NCBI GenBank assembly: GCA_003557125.1
Contig: PWPN01000154.1
Location: 1-11,714 of the forward strand
DNA length: 11,714 nucleotides
Direction of reading: 5' to 3'
Source of the DNA: Phycisphaerae bacterium
GTDB lineage: Bacteria > Planctomycetota > Phycisphaerae > UBA1845 > PWPN01
Positions 1-8,600 of the stretch are shown here, piece after piece. The notes beneath the pieces were generated by a model. That model saw only the letters and a list, made by a program, of their open reading frames with translations. It ran no database searches and was not told where the DNA came from. Positions within the stretch are counted from its first letter, which is position 1. Each line of letters opens with the position of its first letter. The translations under genes and the position numbers were made by a program.

Positions 1-2
1 GC

Positions 3-230
3 AGACAGCGCCCAACCAGGCGGAAACGTCACATCTTAGCGCCAGGCACCAAACTGGTTCGGCAATGGCAAGGGGCCGAGCACGTTGTGACCACGATGGC
101 TGACGGCGGATTCGAATTGGGCGGCAGGCGCTACCGCACATTGACTGCCGTCGCTAAGGCCATCACCGGTCAACACTGTAGCGGGCCAAGATTTTTCGGT
201 CTGGTCAGTTCGAGCAAGGAGGGTTCATGA
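3..230 (+). CDS. DUF2924-family protein, C-terminal fragment (5' end outside window)
   Basis: An open frame runs from the left edge to a TGA at 228-230, giving 75 residues. It reads PGTKLVRQWQG, then a DGGFELGGRRYRTL segment, then AKAITGQHCSGPRFFGL close to the end. This is the typical C-terminal pattern of DUF2924 proteins, which are small proteins of unknown biochemical role found directly upstream of large serine recombinases in many bacteria and phage-like elements. The stop overlaps the recombinase start as ATGA (227-230), so the two are probably translationally coupled. The start codon and N-terminus lie outside the window. Family assignment is from recalled motif similarity, and the function is unknown; a role assisting or controlling the recombinase is inference from the neighbourhood. 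Confidence 0.8.
   Translation, partial: RQRPTRRKRHILAPGTKLVRQWQGAEHVVTTMADGGFELGGRRYRTLTAVAKAITGQHCSGPRFFGLVSSSKEGS
216..223 (+). promoter_or_regulatory. Ribosome binding site of the serine recombinase
   Basis: AAGGAGGG lies 3 bases before the ATG at 227, inside the last codons of the DUF2924 gene. It is close to a perfect Shine-Dalgarno sequence and supports 227 as the recombinase start. Confidence 0.7.
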
Positions 231-1810
231 TCGCGACAAACGACAAGAGCAAGCCCACCCGATGCGCCATCTACACGCGCAAAAGCCACGAGGAAGGGCT
301 GGAGAAGGAGTTCAACAGCCTGGACGCCCAGTGCGAAGCCTGCGAGGCGTACATCGCCAGCCAGAAGCACGAAGGTTGGAAGACCATACCGACCCGCTAC
401 GACGATGGCGGGTTCACGGGAGGCAACATGGACCGCCCCGGCCTCAAAGCACTGCTGGCCGACATCGAGGCCGGCCGGGTCGACGTAGTGCTCGTCTACA
501 AGGTCGACCGCCTGTCGCGCAGCCTGATGGATTTTTCGAAGCTTGTCTCGCTGTTCGAAAAGCACGAGGTGGCCTTCGTCTCGGTCACACAGCGTTTCGA
601 CACGACAAGCAGCATGGGCCGACTGACACTGAACATCCTGCTGAGTTTCGCGCAATTTGAGCGGGAACTCTGCGGCGAGCGTATTCGCGACAAGATCGCC
701 AGCGCCAAGCGGAAGGGCAAGTACGTCGGTGGCCAGCCGCTGCTCGGCTACGACGTTGACCGAGACAAGATGCGCATGGTGGTCAATCAGGAGGAGGCCA
801 AGCTTGTACGTCACACCTTCGAACGTTTCTGCCGCCTGGGTTCGTGTATGCTCGTGGCACGGGAGCTGAACAGACAGGGCCACCGCATGAAGGCCTGGAC
901 CAGTCGCAAGGGCAAACCCATGGGCGGTGGGGCGTGGAAGAAGACCGACGTTCATCGACTGCTGACCAACCGGAGGTATCTCGGCGAAGTCGTTCACAAG
1001 GGCCAGAGCTATCCCGGCGAACATGAGGCCATCCTCGACGGCAAGCTCTGGGATCGCGTGCAGAAAATCCTGCCCGAGAACCGGACAAGCCGCGGCAACC
1101 GCACACGGAGTAAGACCGCCGCTATGCTGAAGGGGCTGCTCCGATGCGTCTTCTGTGATAATGCGGCCATGGCACCGACGTATACCACCCGCCGTGGCAA
1201 GCGGTATCACTATTACGTGTGCCATGCCGCAGGTAAAAACGGGTACGGCACCTGCCAGGTCAAATCCGTGCCGGCCGGACAGATCGAGCAGGCTGTCTTA
1301 ACCCATCTGAGCGATATCTTCGCCGACCCGGCCATTGTAGCCCGTACCTTCCGCGCCACACGGGCACAAGCCGCCGAGGAGCACAGGGCGCGGACCCGGC
1401 AGAAAACCGCGCTGGAAAAGCGCCTCTCCGAACTCCGCAAAACCATCGGCAGGCTGGTCCGTGCGACCGATGGTATCGCCGAGGGGGCACTGTCGGCCGA
1501 ATTGCGGGCGCTGAATGACGAGTACAGCCACGTCGAATGTCAGGTCCAGGAATTGGACGCCCAACTCGACAGCCAGGAGGAGCTGCCAACCGAGCGTGAT
1601 GTCGCGGTCGCCCTCCGGACCATCGGGCCGCTCTGGGCGGAGCTGTTCCCTGCCGAGAAAGAGCGGATCGTCCACCTGCTGGTCGAGAGTGTCACCGTCC
1701 GACCCGATGGCCTGACAATTCGTTTGCATCCCACTGGCATCCTCACTCTGGCCGAGGAGGTCGCACCGGATGCCGTCGAAGAGGCTGTACTGGAGGAGGC
1801 CACTGCATGA
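227..1810 (+). CDS. Large serine recombinase (resolvase/invertase catalytic domain, recombinase domain, zinc ribbon, coiled coil)
   Basis: This 527-aa protein should cut and rejoin DNA at specific att-type sites through a covalent phosphoserine intermediate. The N-terminal resolvase domain (about 10-165) carries the nucleophile region YTRKS with Ser20, and VYKVDRLSRS (90-99) holds the conserved active-site Arg/Ser residues. A recombinase domain follows (about 170-290; GYDVDRD, then LLTNRRYLGEVVHKG). A zinc ribbon has Cys307, Cys310, Cys332 and Cys343. A charged helical stretch (about 375-450) should be the coiled coil of large serine recombinases, followed by a short C-terminal tail. All expected parts are present, so the gene looks intact. 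It overlaps both its upstream and downstream neighbours by ATGA, forming a three-gene unit. Whether it integrates an element, excises one or moves only its own cassette cannot be told; no att core was identified. Confidence 0.93.
   Translation: MIATNDKSKPTRCAIYTRKSHEEGLEKEFNSLDAQCEACEAYIASQKHEGWKTIPTRYDDGGFTGGNMDRPGLKALLADIEAGRVDVVLVYKVDRLSRSLMDFSKLVSLFEKHEVAFVSVTQRFDTTSSMGRLTLNILLSFAQFERELCGERIRDKIASAKRKGKYVGGQPLLGYDVDRDKMRMVVNQEEAKLVRHTFERFCRLGSCMLVARELNRQGHRMKAWTSRKGKPMGGGAWKKTDVHRLLTNRRYLGEVVHKGQSYPGEHEAILDGKLWDRVQKILPENRTSRGNRTRSKTAAMLKGLLRCVFCDNAAMAPTYTTRRGKRYHYYVCHAAGKNGYGTCQVKSVPAGQIEQAVLTHLSDIFADPAIVARTFRATRAQAAEEHRARTRQKTALEKRLSELRKTIGRLVRATDGIAEGALSAELRALNDEYSHVECQVQELDAQLDSQEELPTERDVAVALRTIGPLWAELFPAEKERIVHLLVESVTVRPDGLTIRLHPTGILTLAEEVAPDAVEEAVLEEATA
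1792..1799 (+). promoter_or_regulatory. Ribosome binding site of the HTH protein gene
   Basis: GGAGGAGG ends 7 bases before the ATG at 1807, within the final codons of the recombinase gene. It supports 1807 as a real start and independent re-initiation despite the ATGA overlap. Confidence 0.65.
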
Positions 1811-2247
1811 AAGCCTGTATCGGAAAGCCCCCCGTGCCCGGCAAGGTCACCGTGCTTCGTGACGGCGACGCCATCGTGATCGAGATCCCCATTAACCTGC
1901 GCCATCGCAGAGGCCGAAAAGAGGTCGTGCTGCCCCCGGGCATCGCATCCGTCCCTGAGAGCGTCGAGAAAGAGGCGTCACCGACACCGTTCGCCCTCGC
2001 CCTGGCCCGGGCGTTTCGCTGGCAGAAGATGATCGAGTCGGGCCAGGCGAAGTCCAACAGCGACCTGGCCCGCAAGCTCAAGCTCGATCAATCCTACATC
2101 GCCCGTACCATCCGGTTGACCTCCCTCGCCCCTGACGTCGTCGAAGCCATCCTCGACGGCCAAGAGCCTGAGGGTCTCTCGCTGGAAGCCCTGCGCCGCG
2201 ATCTGCCGCTGTCGTGGGATGAGCAGCGGAACATGCTAGCCGAGTAG
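1807..2247 (+). CDS. Recombinase-associated helix-turn-helix protein (ParB/KorB-like)
   Basis: A 146-aa protein whose start overlaps the recombinase stop (ATGA at 1807-1810). Residues 1-50 read as a short beta-rich segment with basic residues (LRHRRGRKEV). Residues 64-75 read ALALARAFRWQK, and about 82-103 form a helix-turn-helix (SNSDLARKLKLDQSYIARTI). LAPDVVEAILDG and LSLEALRRDLPLSWDEQRNML follow, a pattern seen in KorB/ParB-type DNA-binding domains and in the small proteins that often follow large serine recombinases. It probably binds DNA and could regulate the cassette or act as a directionality partner; that role is inferred from context only. The gene ends with tandem stops (TAG TAG). 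I know no standard gene symbol for it. Confidence 0.8.
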   Translation: MKACIGKPPVPGKVTVLRDGDAIVIEIPINLRHRRGRKEVVLPPGIASVPESVEKEASPTPFALALARAFRWQKMIESGQAKSNSDLARKLKLDQSYIARTIRLTSLAPDVVEAILDGQEPEGLSLEALRRDLPLSWDEQRNMLAE

Positions 2248-2548
2248 TAGCACACGACACGCACTAAGGCCACACCACGTATCCTCTCTATTGTCACTGG
2301 CTAATGCCAAAGTGGGACTCGGGTCACATCCTTCCTGCCCCAATGGTCGTTCGATTGAAAATCCAGCAGATTTTGCGCAGGTGCGACCGTACCTGTCATA
2401 CCCAGCGCCCATAATGCACGTCGATGTTCTCTGGGGTCATGATCGAGAGTACGAGTCCAACAGAGAAATTGTATTCAGCGCGGGAAAGAGGTAGATTCCT
2501 GGAAATGCTAGGTTTCGATCAAGGCCGTCACCTTTTGGGGAGACAGAA
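2248..2548. other. Intergenic region between recombinase cassette and cas operon, no convincing gene
   Basis: About 300 bp with lower GC than its surroundings and no frame showing coding character. A TTG-started frame (2291-2494) includes a 26-codon ATG ORF from 2414, but I recognise no family and see no convincing Shine-Dalgarno sequence. A weak sigma70-like pair, TTGTAT (2469-2474) and TAGATT (2492-2497) with a 17-bp spacer, lies in the right place to drive the cas operon, but it matches consensus at only 3 and 4 of 6 positions. I see no clear terminator hairpin after 2247, no CRISPR repeat and no obvious inverted repeat. The operon promoter and any boundary between the two units should lie here. 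Confidence 0.5.
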
Positions 2549-2683
2549 ATGCACAATGTCGCGGGGTTCGGTAGCTTCGAGCAGGCTTTCAAGAAACTGA
2601 CGGACGTTTCATTTTGTGGTGCAGTTCCTGCGGAATCTTTCGGCTGTCATGTACAGACGGTAATCAAGAACAACACGTTTTGA
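2549..2683 (+). CDS. Candidate small ORF (44 aa) just upstream of csb1; unknown, possibly a gene remnant or leader ORF
   Basis: An ATG at 2549 follows GGGGAG (2537-2542) with 6-base spacing, and the frame stops at TGA 2681-2683, 17 bp before csb1. The peptide starts MHNVAGFGSFEQAFKKL and ends VIKNNTF. Its first 20 codons favour G or C at the third position like neighbouring genes, while later codons do not, as if the 3' part were no longer coding or had been frameshifted. The FEQAFKKLT stretch vaguely recalls the N-terminus of type I-G Cas3 proteins, which place a similar motif before PFPWQ (compare FSGYFQALHNHPPYPWQ in the cas3 of this locus). That resemblance is weak. It could be a small gene, a leader peptide, a decayed gene or chance. 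Confidence 0.3.
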   Translation: MHNVAGFGSFEQAFKKLTDVSFCGAVPAESFGCHVQTVIKNNTF

Positions 2684-2686
2684 ATT

Positions 2687-2694
2687 GGAAAGGG
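2687..2694 (+). promoter_or_regulatory. Ribosome binding site of csb1
   Basis: GGAAAGGG ends 6 bases before the ATG at 2701. It decides the csb1 start: the same frame extends back to a TTG at 2614, but those extra residues resemble no Csb1 N-terminus. Confidence 0.6.
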
Positions 2695-2700
2695 TTCACC

Positions 2701-3987
2701 ATGGAAAACAAGACCGCGTTAAGCATTGAAACGCTCAGGAAGGCAGTGGCCAACACGGCCTGTGCCTTCCGTTCAAAGGCTACGCTCCAGCCGGCCGGGG
2801 GCGAGGGGACCAAGGTATTTCCGCCGACCTACGCCGGGGCCGTATATGCCGCAGAGCAGCGTCGGTTGCCGGATCGGGATGAGCCGGTGAACTGCGTCTT
2901 GCTCGACAGCGTGCAGAGCCAGGCCAATAGGATGGAAGAAGCATTGCAACAGGCAGTCAACGGCTGTCGAATCAAACTGCCGGTGATCGAGGTAGACTTC
3001 GGGCCGTACTTCCCAGGCGATGACAAAGACAAGGATATGCGGCTGCTGGACCCGGTGGGGAAGGTCAGTTCGCTGCAAGCGCCGCACCGCATCGCCGATG
3101 CGATCCTGCGGGACAGCATGCTGAAGGGCGAGCGGTTCCGCCAGTCCGACGTGGGGAAGGCGATTGATCGGGTAAGCCTGCAGAATGCGACTCCGCTGTT
3201 TGAGCTATGTCCGACGGCGCTTCTGTTTGGTATGTGGGACTCGACCGGGTCCAAGGGCGGGCTGGGCGCGAAATTCGAGCGCGCGATGGTCAGCGAGATC
3301 GTGGGGATCGATGCGGTGTGCGGCGTGAAGACGAGTAGCCGGATCGATCCGCTGGGGATTCAACTCAAGGCCGGGCCTTTGTATCAGACAAGGGACGGAG
3401 GGTGGACGCTGGACGAATCCGAGGCGAGGCAGGAGAAGGACAAGCTTCTGACACTGGGTAAGGATGGAAAACCCTCGGAAGCCAATCACGGCAACGTCAC
3501 CCCTTCTCTCTCGGATACCGATCGGGCCGGCAATTTCCTTGCCGGTGGCGTGACGATCGCCTCGGCTGAGCAAACGATTGTGATCTCGCTGCCGGCGTTG
3601 CGTCGGCTGCGGTTCCCCGACGGCGAGGGCAACTTCAGTGCCGAGCGGGACAACGCGGCCCGGATCGTGCTGGCGGCGTTGGGGCTTATGGCCGCGGCGC
3701 TGGCAGACGAGGCCGGGCTGGACCTGCGGTCACGTTGCCTGCTCTACCCGGAAGATGAATTGACGTGGGAACTGCTGGACCGTTGCAACGGTGGCAAGTT
3801 CACGCTGTCGGCTGAGCAGGCCATCGATATCTTCAAGGAGGCGGTCGATTCCGCGAAAGAGGCAGGCCTGCCCTGGCACGAAGAGCCGCTGGTGCTCACG
3901 CCATCGGATCAATTGGTGAAGCTCGTAGTCAAGAGCCAGGAGCTTGCGGCGAAACAGGATGGTGATAGTGGTGAAGGGGGTGAGTGA
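2701..3987 (+). CDS. csb1: Type I-G CRISPR-associated Cas7 backbone protein (Csb1/GSU0053 family)
   Basis: A 428-aa protein matching the Csb1 family, the Cas7-type subunit that coats the crRNA spacer in multiple copies in the type I-G effector complex. Visible hallmarks are KVFPPTY (38-44), LLDSVQSQANRMEEAL (67-82), LLFGMWDSTGSKGG (174-187) followed by the AKFERA segment, and VKTSSRIDPLGI (209-220). These belong to an RRM-like RAMP fold. Residues about 235-285 are charged and probably a loop. Length is ordinary for the family. It is the first cas gene, the only one with a clear gap before it and its own good ribosome binding site, which suits the most abundant subunit. Its TGA overlaps the csb2 start. 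I use ATG 2701 because of the ribosome binding site and because the family N-terminus begins near here. Confidence 0.93.
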   Translation: MENKTALSIETLRKAVANTACAFRSKATLQPAGGEGTKVFPPTYAGAVYAAEQRRLPDRDEPVNCVLLDSVQSQANRMEEALQQAVNGCRIKLPVIEVDFGPYFPGDDKDKDMRLLDPVGKVSSLQAPHRIADAILRDSMLKGERFRQSDVGKAIDRVSLQNATPLFELCPTALLFGMWDSTGSKGGLGAKFERAMVSEIVGIDAVCGVKTSSRIDPLGIQLKAGPLYQTRDGGWTLDESEARQEKDKLLTLGKDGKPSEANHGNVTPSLSDTDRAGNFLAGGVTIASAEQTIVISLPALRRLRFPDGEGNFSAERDNAARIVLAALGLMAAALADEAGLDLRSRCLLYPEDELTWELLDRCNGGKFTLSAEQAIDIFKEAVDSAKEAGLPWHEEPLVLTPSDQLVKLVVKSQELAAKQDGDSGEGGE

Positions 3988-5699
3988 TGCCCGGACTATC
4001 GATCGGCTGGGAATACCTGACCGGCTACTCGGTGGCGACGGACCCGACCAGCCGGGAGCGTGCGGAGTGGCCGCCGCACCCCGGACGGGTGTTCATGGCC
4101 TTGGCGGCGGCATGGTTTGAGACGGGCGAAGACGCGGCAGAGGGCGAGGCGCTGCGGTGGCTGGAAGCATTGGGTGATCCGGGGCTTCGCTTGCCGGCGC
4201 GTGAGCGGATTGCCGAACGATCGCATATTACAGTGTATGTGCCGGTGAATGACAAGGCTGGTCCCGCTGCCGCAACGCTGCAATCCACCCCGGCCATGAC
4301 GCGTGGGAGGCAGCCACGCACTTTTCCCCGGGTTTATGTTGGCGACGCTCCCTGCGTCATGCACTGGTCTGCCGCTACGGGCGTGGAAGAGCACCGCGAC
4401 GCGCTGGATCGGCTTTGCCGCAAGGTCACGCGGATTGGGCATTCGTCATCGCTCGTGCGGATGTGGGTGGGCGATGCGGAGGAACCCCATGACTCGGGCG
4501 GCGAACGATTCGTCCCCGACGGTCAACTCGCCGACCAGCAGGCACGGTCGATCTCCCAAGGTATGTTGGACATGCTCGTTGAGCGATTCGGTGAGGGTTC
4601 ACGGCGAAGGCACGCCGAACTCGTCGAGCAAATCGACGCACTCAAAGCATCCAGGAAAGCGGTAAAGGGTAAGGGTGCGAAAGAACGAAAAGCCGCGATC
4701 GATGAGGAAATCAAGCCGCTTGAAGAACAGCTTTCAGGATTGGTGACAAGGCCGCCGATCCGTCCGACGCTCGGCCTATGGACGGGGTATCGACGTGTGG
4801 ATTCGACTCGGGGCGTGCAGGAAGTCGAACGGACGCACTTCGACACGGACCTGTTGGTTCTGACTCAGGTTGCCGGCCCGACGCTCCCGGTGGTCTCGAC
4901 ACTGGCGGTGACGCGGGCGCTGCGGGGCGCGGTGCTGAAGCGCAGTGGCGTTCAGCCCGCGCCGCAATGGGTCAGCGGGCATCAGCCGGATGGTTCGGCG
5001 AGCGATGATGGGTCGGGGCATCTTGCGTGCATCCCGCTGCCATTTGTCAGCAACGAGCACGCCGACGGTCACTTGCTGGGCATGGGGCTGGTGTTTCCGC
5101 GCAGCGTGGATCGTCGCGACCGTGGCCGGGTGCTGGGGCCGCTACTGATGAACAGCGACGGCCAACCTTGTGACGTGGAGTTGAAGCTCGGCCAGCTCGG
5201 CCTGTGGACGGTCAGGAAACGTGACTGGACTGAACGTCGCAAAACGCTCCAGCTCGAAACCTGGACGGCCCATCCGGCGGGTGCGAAGACCTGGGCGAGT
5301 GTGACGCCGGTGGTGCTGGACCGATTCCCCAAGACCGACCGCGTGAAGGATCGTTCGGGCTGGACCGACGAAGTGGCCGACATCATCGCAGGAGCCTGCA
5401 CGCGCATCGGCCTGCCCAAGCCGGTAAGCATCGACATCGACACCACCTGTTGGCACCGGGGCGGCCCGCGCGCGGTAGGTAAACGTCGGCCGCTACGAGG
5501 GTCCGTTGGAACGAGTGCCCCGCTGGGTGACGGCTTTCCGTTCTACCCGGCCAAGGGCACGAACGCCTCGCGCCCGCAGGTGCATGTCCGGCTTGAATTC
5601 GCCGACCCGGTCATGGGGCCAATCCTGCTGGGAGCGGGGCGATATCAAGGCTACGGGCTGTGCAAGCCGGTGAATGAATCGAAGGAGGCGGGCCGATGA
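3987..5699 (+). CDS. csb2: Type I-G Cas5-Cas6 fusion protein (Csb2/GSU0054 family)
   Basis: A 570-aa protein of the Csb2 family, the type I-G signature. The N-terminal half is Cas5-like and should cap the 5' handle of the crRNA; the C-terminal half is Cas6-like and should cleave the pre-crRNA repeat. Hallmarks are RAEWPPHPGRVFMAL (25-39), LWTGYRRV (264-271), IPLPFVSNEHADGHLLG (349-365) with two candidate catalytic histidines (357, 361), and a glycine-rich RAMP loop near the end, GPILLGAGRYQGYGLC (544-559). A highly charged Lys/Glu-rich helical stretch at about 205-252 interrupts the Cas5-like part. Start: ATG 3987 overlaps the csb1 stop by one base (TGATG) and lies 6 bases after GGGGG; a GTG at 3984 would add one residue but leaves only 3 bases. 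The stop overlaps cas3 by ATGA. Confidence 0.92.
   Translation: MPGLSIGWEYLTGYSVATDPTSRERAEWPPHPGRVFMALAAAWFETGEDAAEGEALRWLEALGDPGLRLPARERIAERSHITVYVPVNDKAGPAAATLQSTPAMTRGRQPRTFPRVYVGDAPCVMHWSAATGVEEHRDALDRLCRKVTRIGHSSSLVRMWVGDAEEPHDSGGERFVPDGQLADQQARSISQGMLDMLVERFGEGSRRRHAELVEQIDALKASRKAVKGKGAKERKAAIDEEIKPLEEQLSGLVTRPPIRPTLGLWTGYRRVDSTRGVQEVERTHFDTDLLVLTQVAGPTLPVVSTLAVTRALRGAVLKRSGVQPAPQWVSGHQPDGSASDDGSGHLACIPLPFVSNEHADGHLLGMGLVFPRSVDRRDRGRVLGPLLMNSDGQPCDVELKLGQLGLWTVRKRDWTERRKTLQLETWTAHPAGAKTWASVTPVVLDRFPKTDRVKDRSGWTDEVADIIAGACTRIGLPKPVSIDIDTTCWHRGGPRAVGKRRPLRGSVGTSAPLGDGFPFYPAKGTNASRPQVHVRLEFADPVMGPILLGAGRYQGYGLCKPVNESKEAGR
5682..5688 (+). promoter_or_regulatory. Ribosome binding site of cas3
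   Basis: AAGGAGG ends 7 bases before the cas3 ATG at 5696, inside the last codons of csb2. This is the strongest Shine-Dalgarno sequence in the operon and fixes the cas3 start. Confidence 0.65.
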
Positions 5700-8600
5700 G
5701 TGGACTGATGATCGATGAGTTTTCCGGCTATTTCCAAGCTCTGCACAACCATCCGCCGTATCCGTGGCAATGCCGACTCGCTCAACAAGCCGTGAATGAC
5801 GGCTGGCCCGGGGCGATCGACCTGCCCACCGGCAGCGGCAAGACCGCATGCATTGACATCGCCATCTTCGCGTTGGCATGTCAGGCCTCGCGACCTGTTG
5901 CAGACCGTACTGCCCCACGACGCATCTTTTTTTGCGTCAACCGCCGCGTGATCGTGGATGAGGCCCACACCCGCGCTCGTCAGATCGCGAAAAACCTCTT
6001 CAAGGCAGATCAAGATGGCTCGAATGGCGACCCTGTATTGCGCAAGGTTGCCTCATCACTGCGAAGGATCGCCGGCACATCGACAGAAAATGAAGTTCCC
6101 CCGCTGGATGTACTTGAACTGCGTGGCGGCATCTACCGCGATAACCGCTGGGCACGCTCCATCACCCAGCCAACCATTGTCTGCACCACGCTCGATCAAC
6201 TCGGCTCGCGTTTGCTGTTCCGCGGCTATGGAGTCTCGCCCAACGCCGCGCCGATCCAGGCTGCTCTGATCGCCTACGACTCTCTCATCCTGCTGGATGA
6301 AGCCCACATCAGCGAGCCGTTCCGTCAAACGCTTGACTTCGTGACGCGCTATCTCAATCCCGAGAAATGGGCCGAGCAGTCGATCGGTGTCAGGCAGGTG
6401 ACCGTCGTGCCGATGACGGCGACGCCGAATGAGGCGATGTGCAAACGGGGGGTGACCAAACTTGAGGCGGATGACCGCGCTGTCCAGTCACTTGCCGACC
6501 GACTCACGGCTTCCAAGCCCGCCCAACTGCGAGCCGTGAAAGATGTGGCGAAGGGGGTCGTCAAGGAGGTCATCGAAGTGGTGAAGAAGCTGCCCGGCGA
6601 ATTCCCCGCTGCCGTGGGCATCATGGTCAATCGCGTGGCGACGGCCCGGGCCATCTACCAGCAGTTATGTGAGCTTCGTGCGGCAGCCAGCCAGAAAAAG
6701 AGCAAGATACCTGCGGACGCAGCAATTGAACTGGTCATCGGCTCGATGCGTCCGATTGACCGCGATGAGCAGGCCGATCGACTGTGCCCCCTTGTTGGAC
6801 CGAATCGCCCAAAAATTACTAAACAAACCAGTTTCGTCGTCGCCACGCAATGCCTGGAAGTCGGCGCGGACTATGATTTCGACGTTCTCATCACCGAAGC
6901 TGCTTCGTTCGATGCGCTACGACAACGGTTCGGGCGACTCAACCGTGCAGGACGCAAAATCGAGGCGAAGGCGATCATCCTGGCCAGCCAGGAGGAGATC
7001 AAGCCTGATGACAAACTCGACGACGCGAAACCCCTTGACCCGATTTATGGAAACGCGCTGCCTCGCACATGGAACTGGATCAACGAACATGCGACCGACG
7101 TGACGCATGACGAAAAGACTACCAAGCAAATCGATTTCGGCATCGACGCTCTTGCTGAACTGCTCAAAACAACCAGCGACAAAAGCCGCCCCCCCGAAAA
7201 CCTGCTAACACCCTCCGCTTCGCTGAACGCCCCGGTCATGCTTCCTGCCTACGTGGATTTCTGGTGCCAGACATCACCCAGGCCCGCACCCGACCCCGAC
7301 GTGTCGCTGTTCATCCACGGCACGCAACGCAGCGAACCGGACGTGCAGGTCTGCTGGCGGGCCGACCTGATCGAGGACGATCACATGACCCGCGACCAGT
7401 GGCATGACGTCGTCGCGCTGCTGCCCCCGACTTCCGCCGAGTGCATGAGCGTGCCGATCTCGCGCGTCCGCCGCTGGCTTTCTGATCAGATGGACAACGC
7501 GCAGGACCACGGCGATACGCTGGGTGTCAGTGAAGCCGACGACGAAAAGAAGAAGCAAGTCGAGCAAGCGTCATCTCTGCAACATCCCGGCGTGCTCTGG
7601 TGCGGCAGCAAAAACACCATCCTGATCGCTGCACCAGGCGACCTTCGCCCCGGCGACACGCTCGTCCTCCCCGCATCACATGGCACATCGCGTGTTTTGG
7701 GCCATCTGCCCGACATCGACGATGTCGATCATGCACCAGCAGGTGAATCGCAAGAGAAACCGGATCTGTCCGCAGTCAACGACGTGGCCGAAACCGCCTT
7801 CACCCGAGCCCGCGATTTGGCGGCGATTCGGCTCCACCCCTCCCTGCGATCACGCCTGCCAGTTGGCGAAACATTCGACACGCTGTTCACCAGCGCTGCC
7901 GAACGTGAAGAGCCGCCCACGCGTTTCGAGTGGATCGCGATGCTCAAGGCCGCGGCCGATGCGATCGCGCAAGACGGTCCGCTCAAGCAGGCGATGTGCC
8001 ATCTGGCCGACAACGGTATCCAGATCGAACCCTACCCTGACCGTCGCGGCGTCGTGCTGACCGGACGGAAACGCCTCCGCACCTCCACCGACTGGTTCAT
8101 CCCGCCAATGGATGACGGCGATGACGAAATCTCACGCGTCCGACGCGATGATCCGATCCTGCTGACCGACCATGTACGCCACATTGAGGCGACGGTGGAG
8201 GCGTCGATCCGTATCCTGCCGCTCAGTGTTCCCGCTGAGGCCTGCAAGTGCGCGGCCAATCTTCACGACCTCGGAAAAGCCGATGAAAGATTCCAGGCCT
8301 TGCTTCGCCGCACCGATCGCACCGACGCCTGGCTGCTGGCCGGAGTCGTCGACTCGGCGATACTGGCCAAGTCCGATGGCCTGCCCCAGACCCACGCCCA
8401 GCGACGACAGGCTCGCCAACGCGCCGACCTGCCCGACGGGTACCGCCACGAAATGCTCTCCGTCCAACTGGCCGAACTGTCGCAACATCTTCCAAACAAT
8501 CACCCTGCCCGCGACCTGGTCCTCCACCTCGTCGCCGCCCACCACGGCCGCGCGCGACCCTTCGCCCCTGTCGTTCCGGACGATGAACTGCCCGCCGTCG

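Noticed and set aside
170..1225. A 351-codon open frame on the minus strand opposite the recombinase
   Set aside because: It is fully antisense to a clear recombinase with intact motifs, and its translation shows no family pattern. GC-rich codon use keeps such antisense frames open.
2291..2494. A 67-codon frame in the intergenic region
   Set aside because: It starts at TTG without a convincing ribosome binding site, and the composition is not gene-like; the inner ATG at 2414 leaves only 26 codons.
2510..2535. GGTTTCGATCAAGGCCGTCACC as a possible CRISPR repeat
   Set aside because: It occurs once, without regularly spaced copies, and only loosely resembles GTTTC-starting repeats.
2614..2700. 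Upstream extension of csb1 to a TTG start
   Set aside because: The extra residues do not look like a Csb1 N-terminus, and the ATG at 2701 has a properly spaced GGAAAGGG.
5954..5968. First DEAH-like box in cas3 as the helicase motif II
   Set aside because: It sits within VNRRVIVDEAH, the position of Cas3 motif Ia; the real DEAH (residues 201-204) follows hydrophobic residues LILL as expected.
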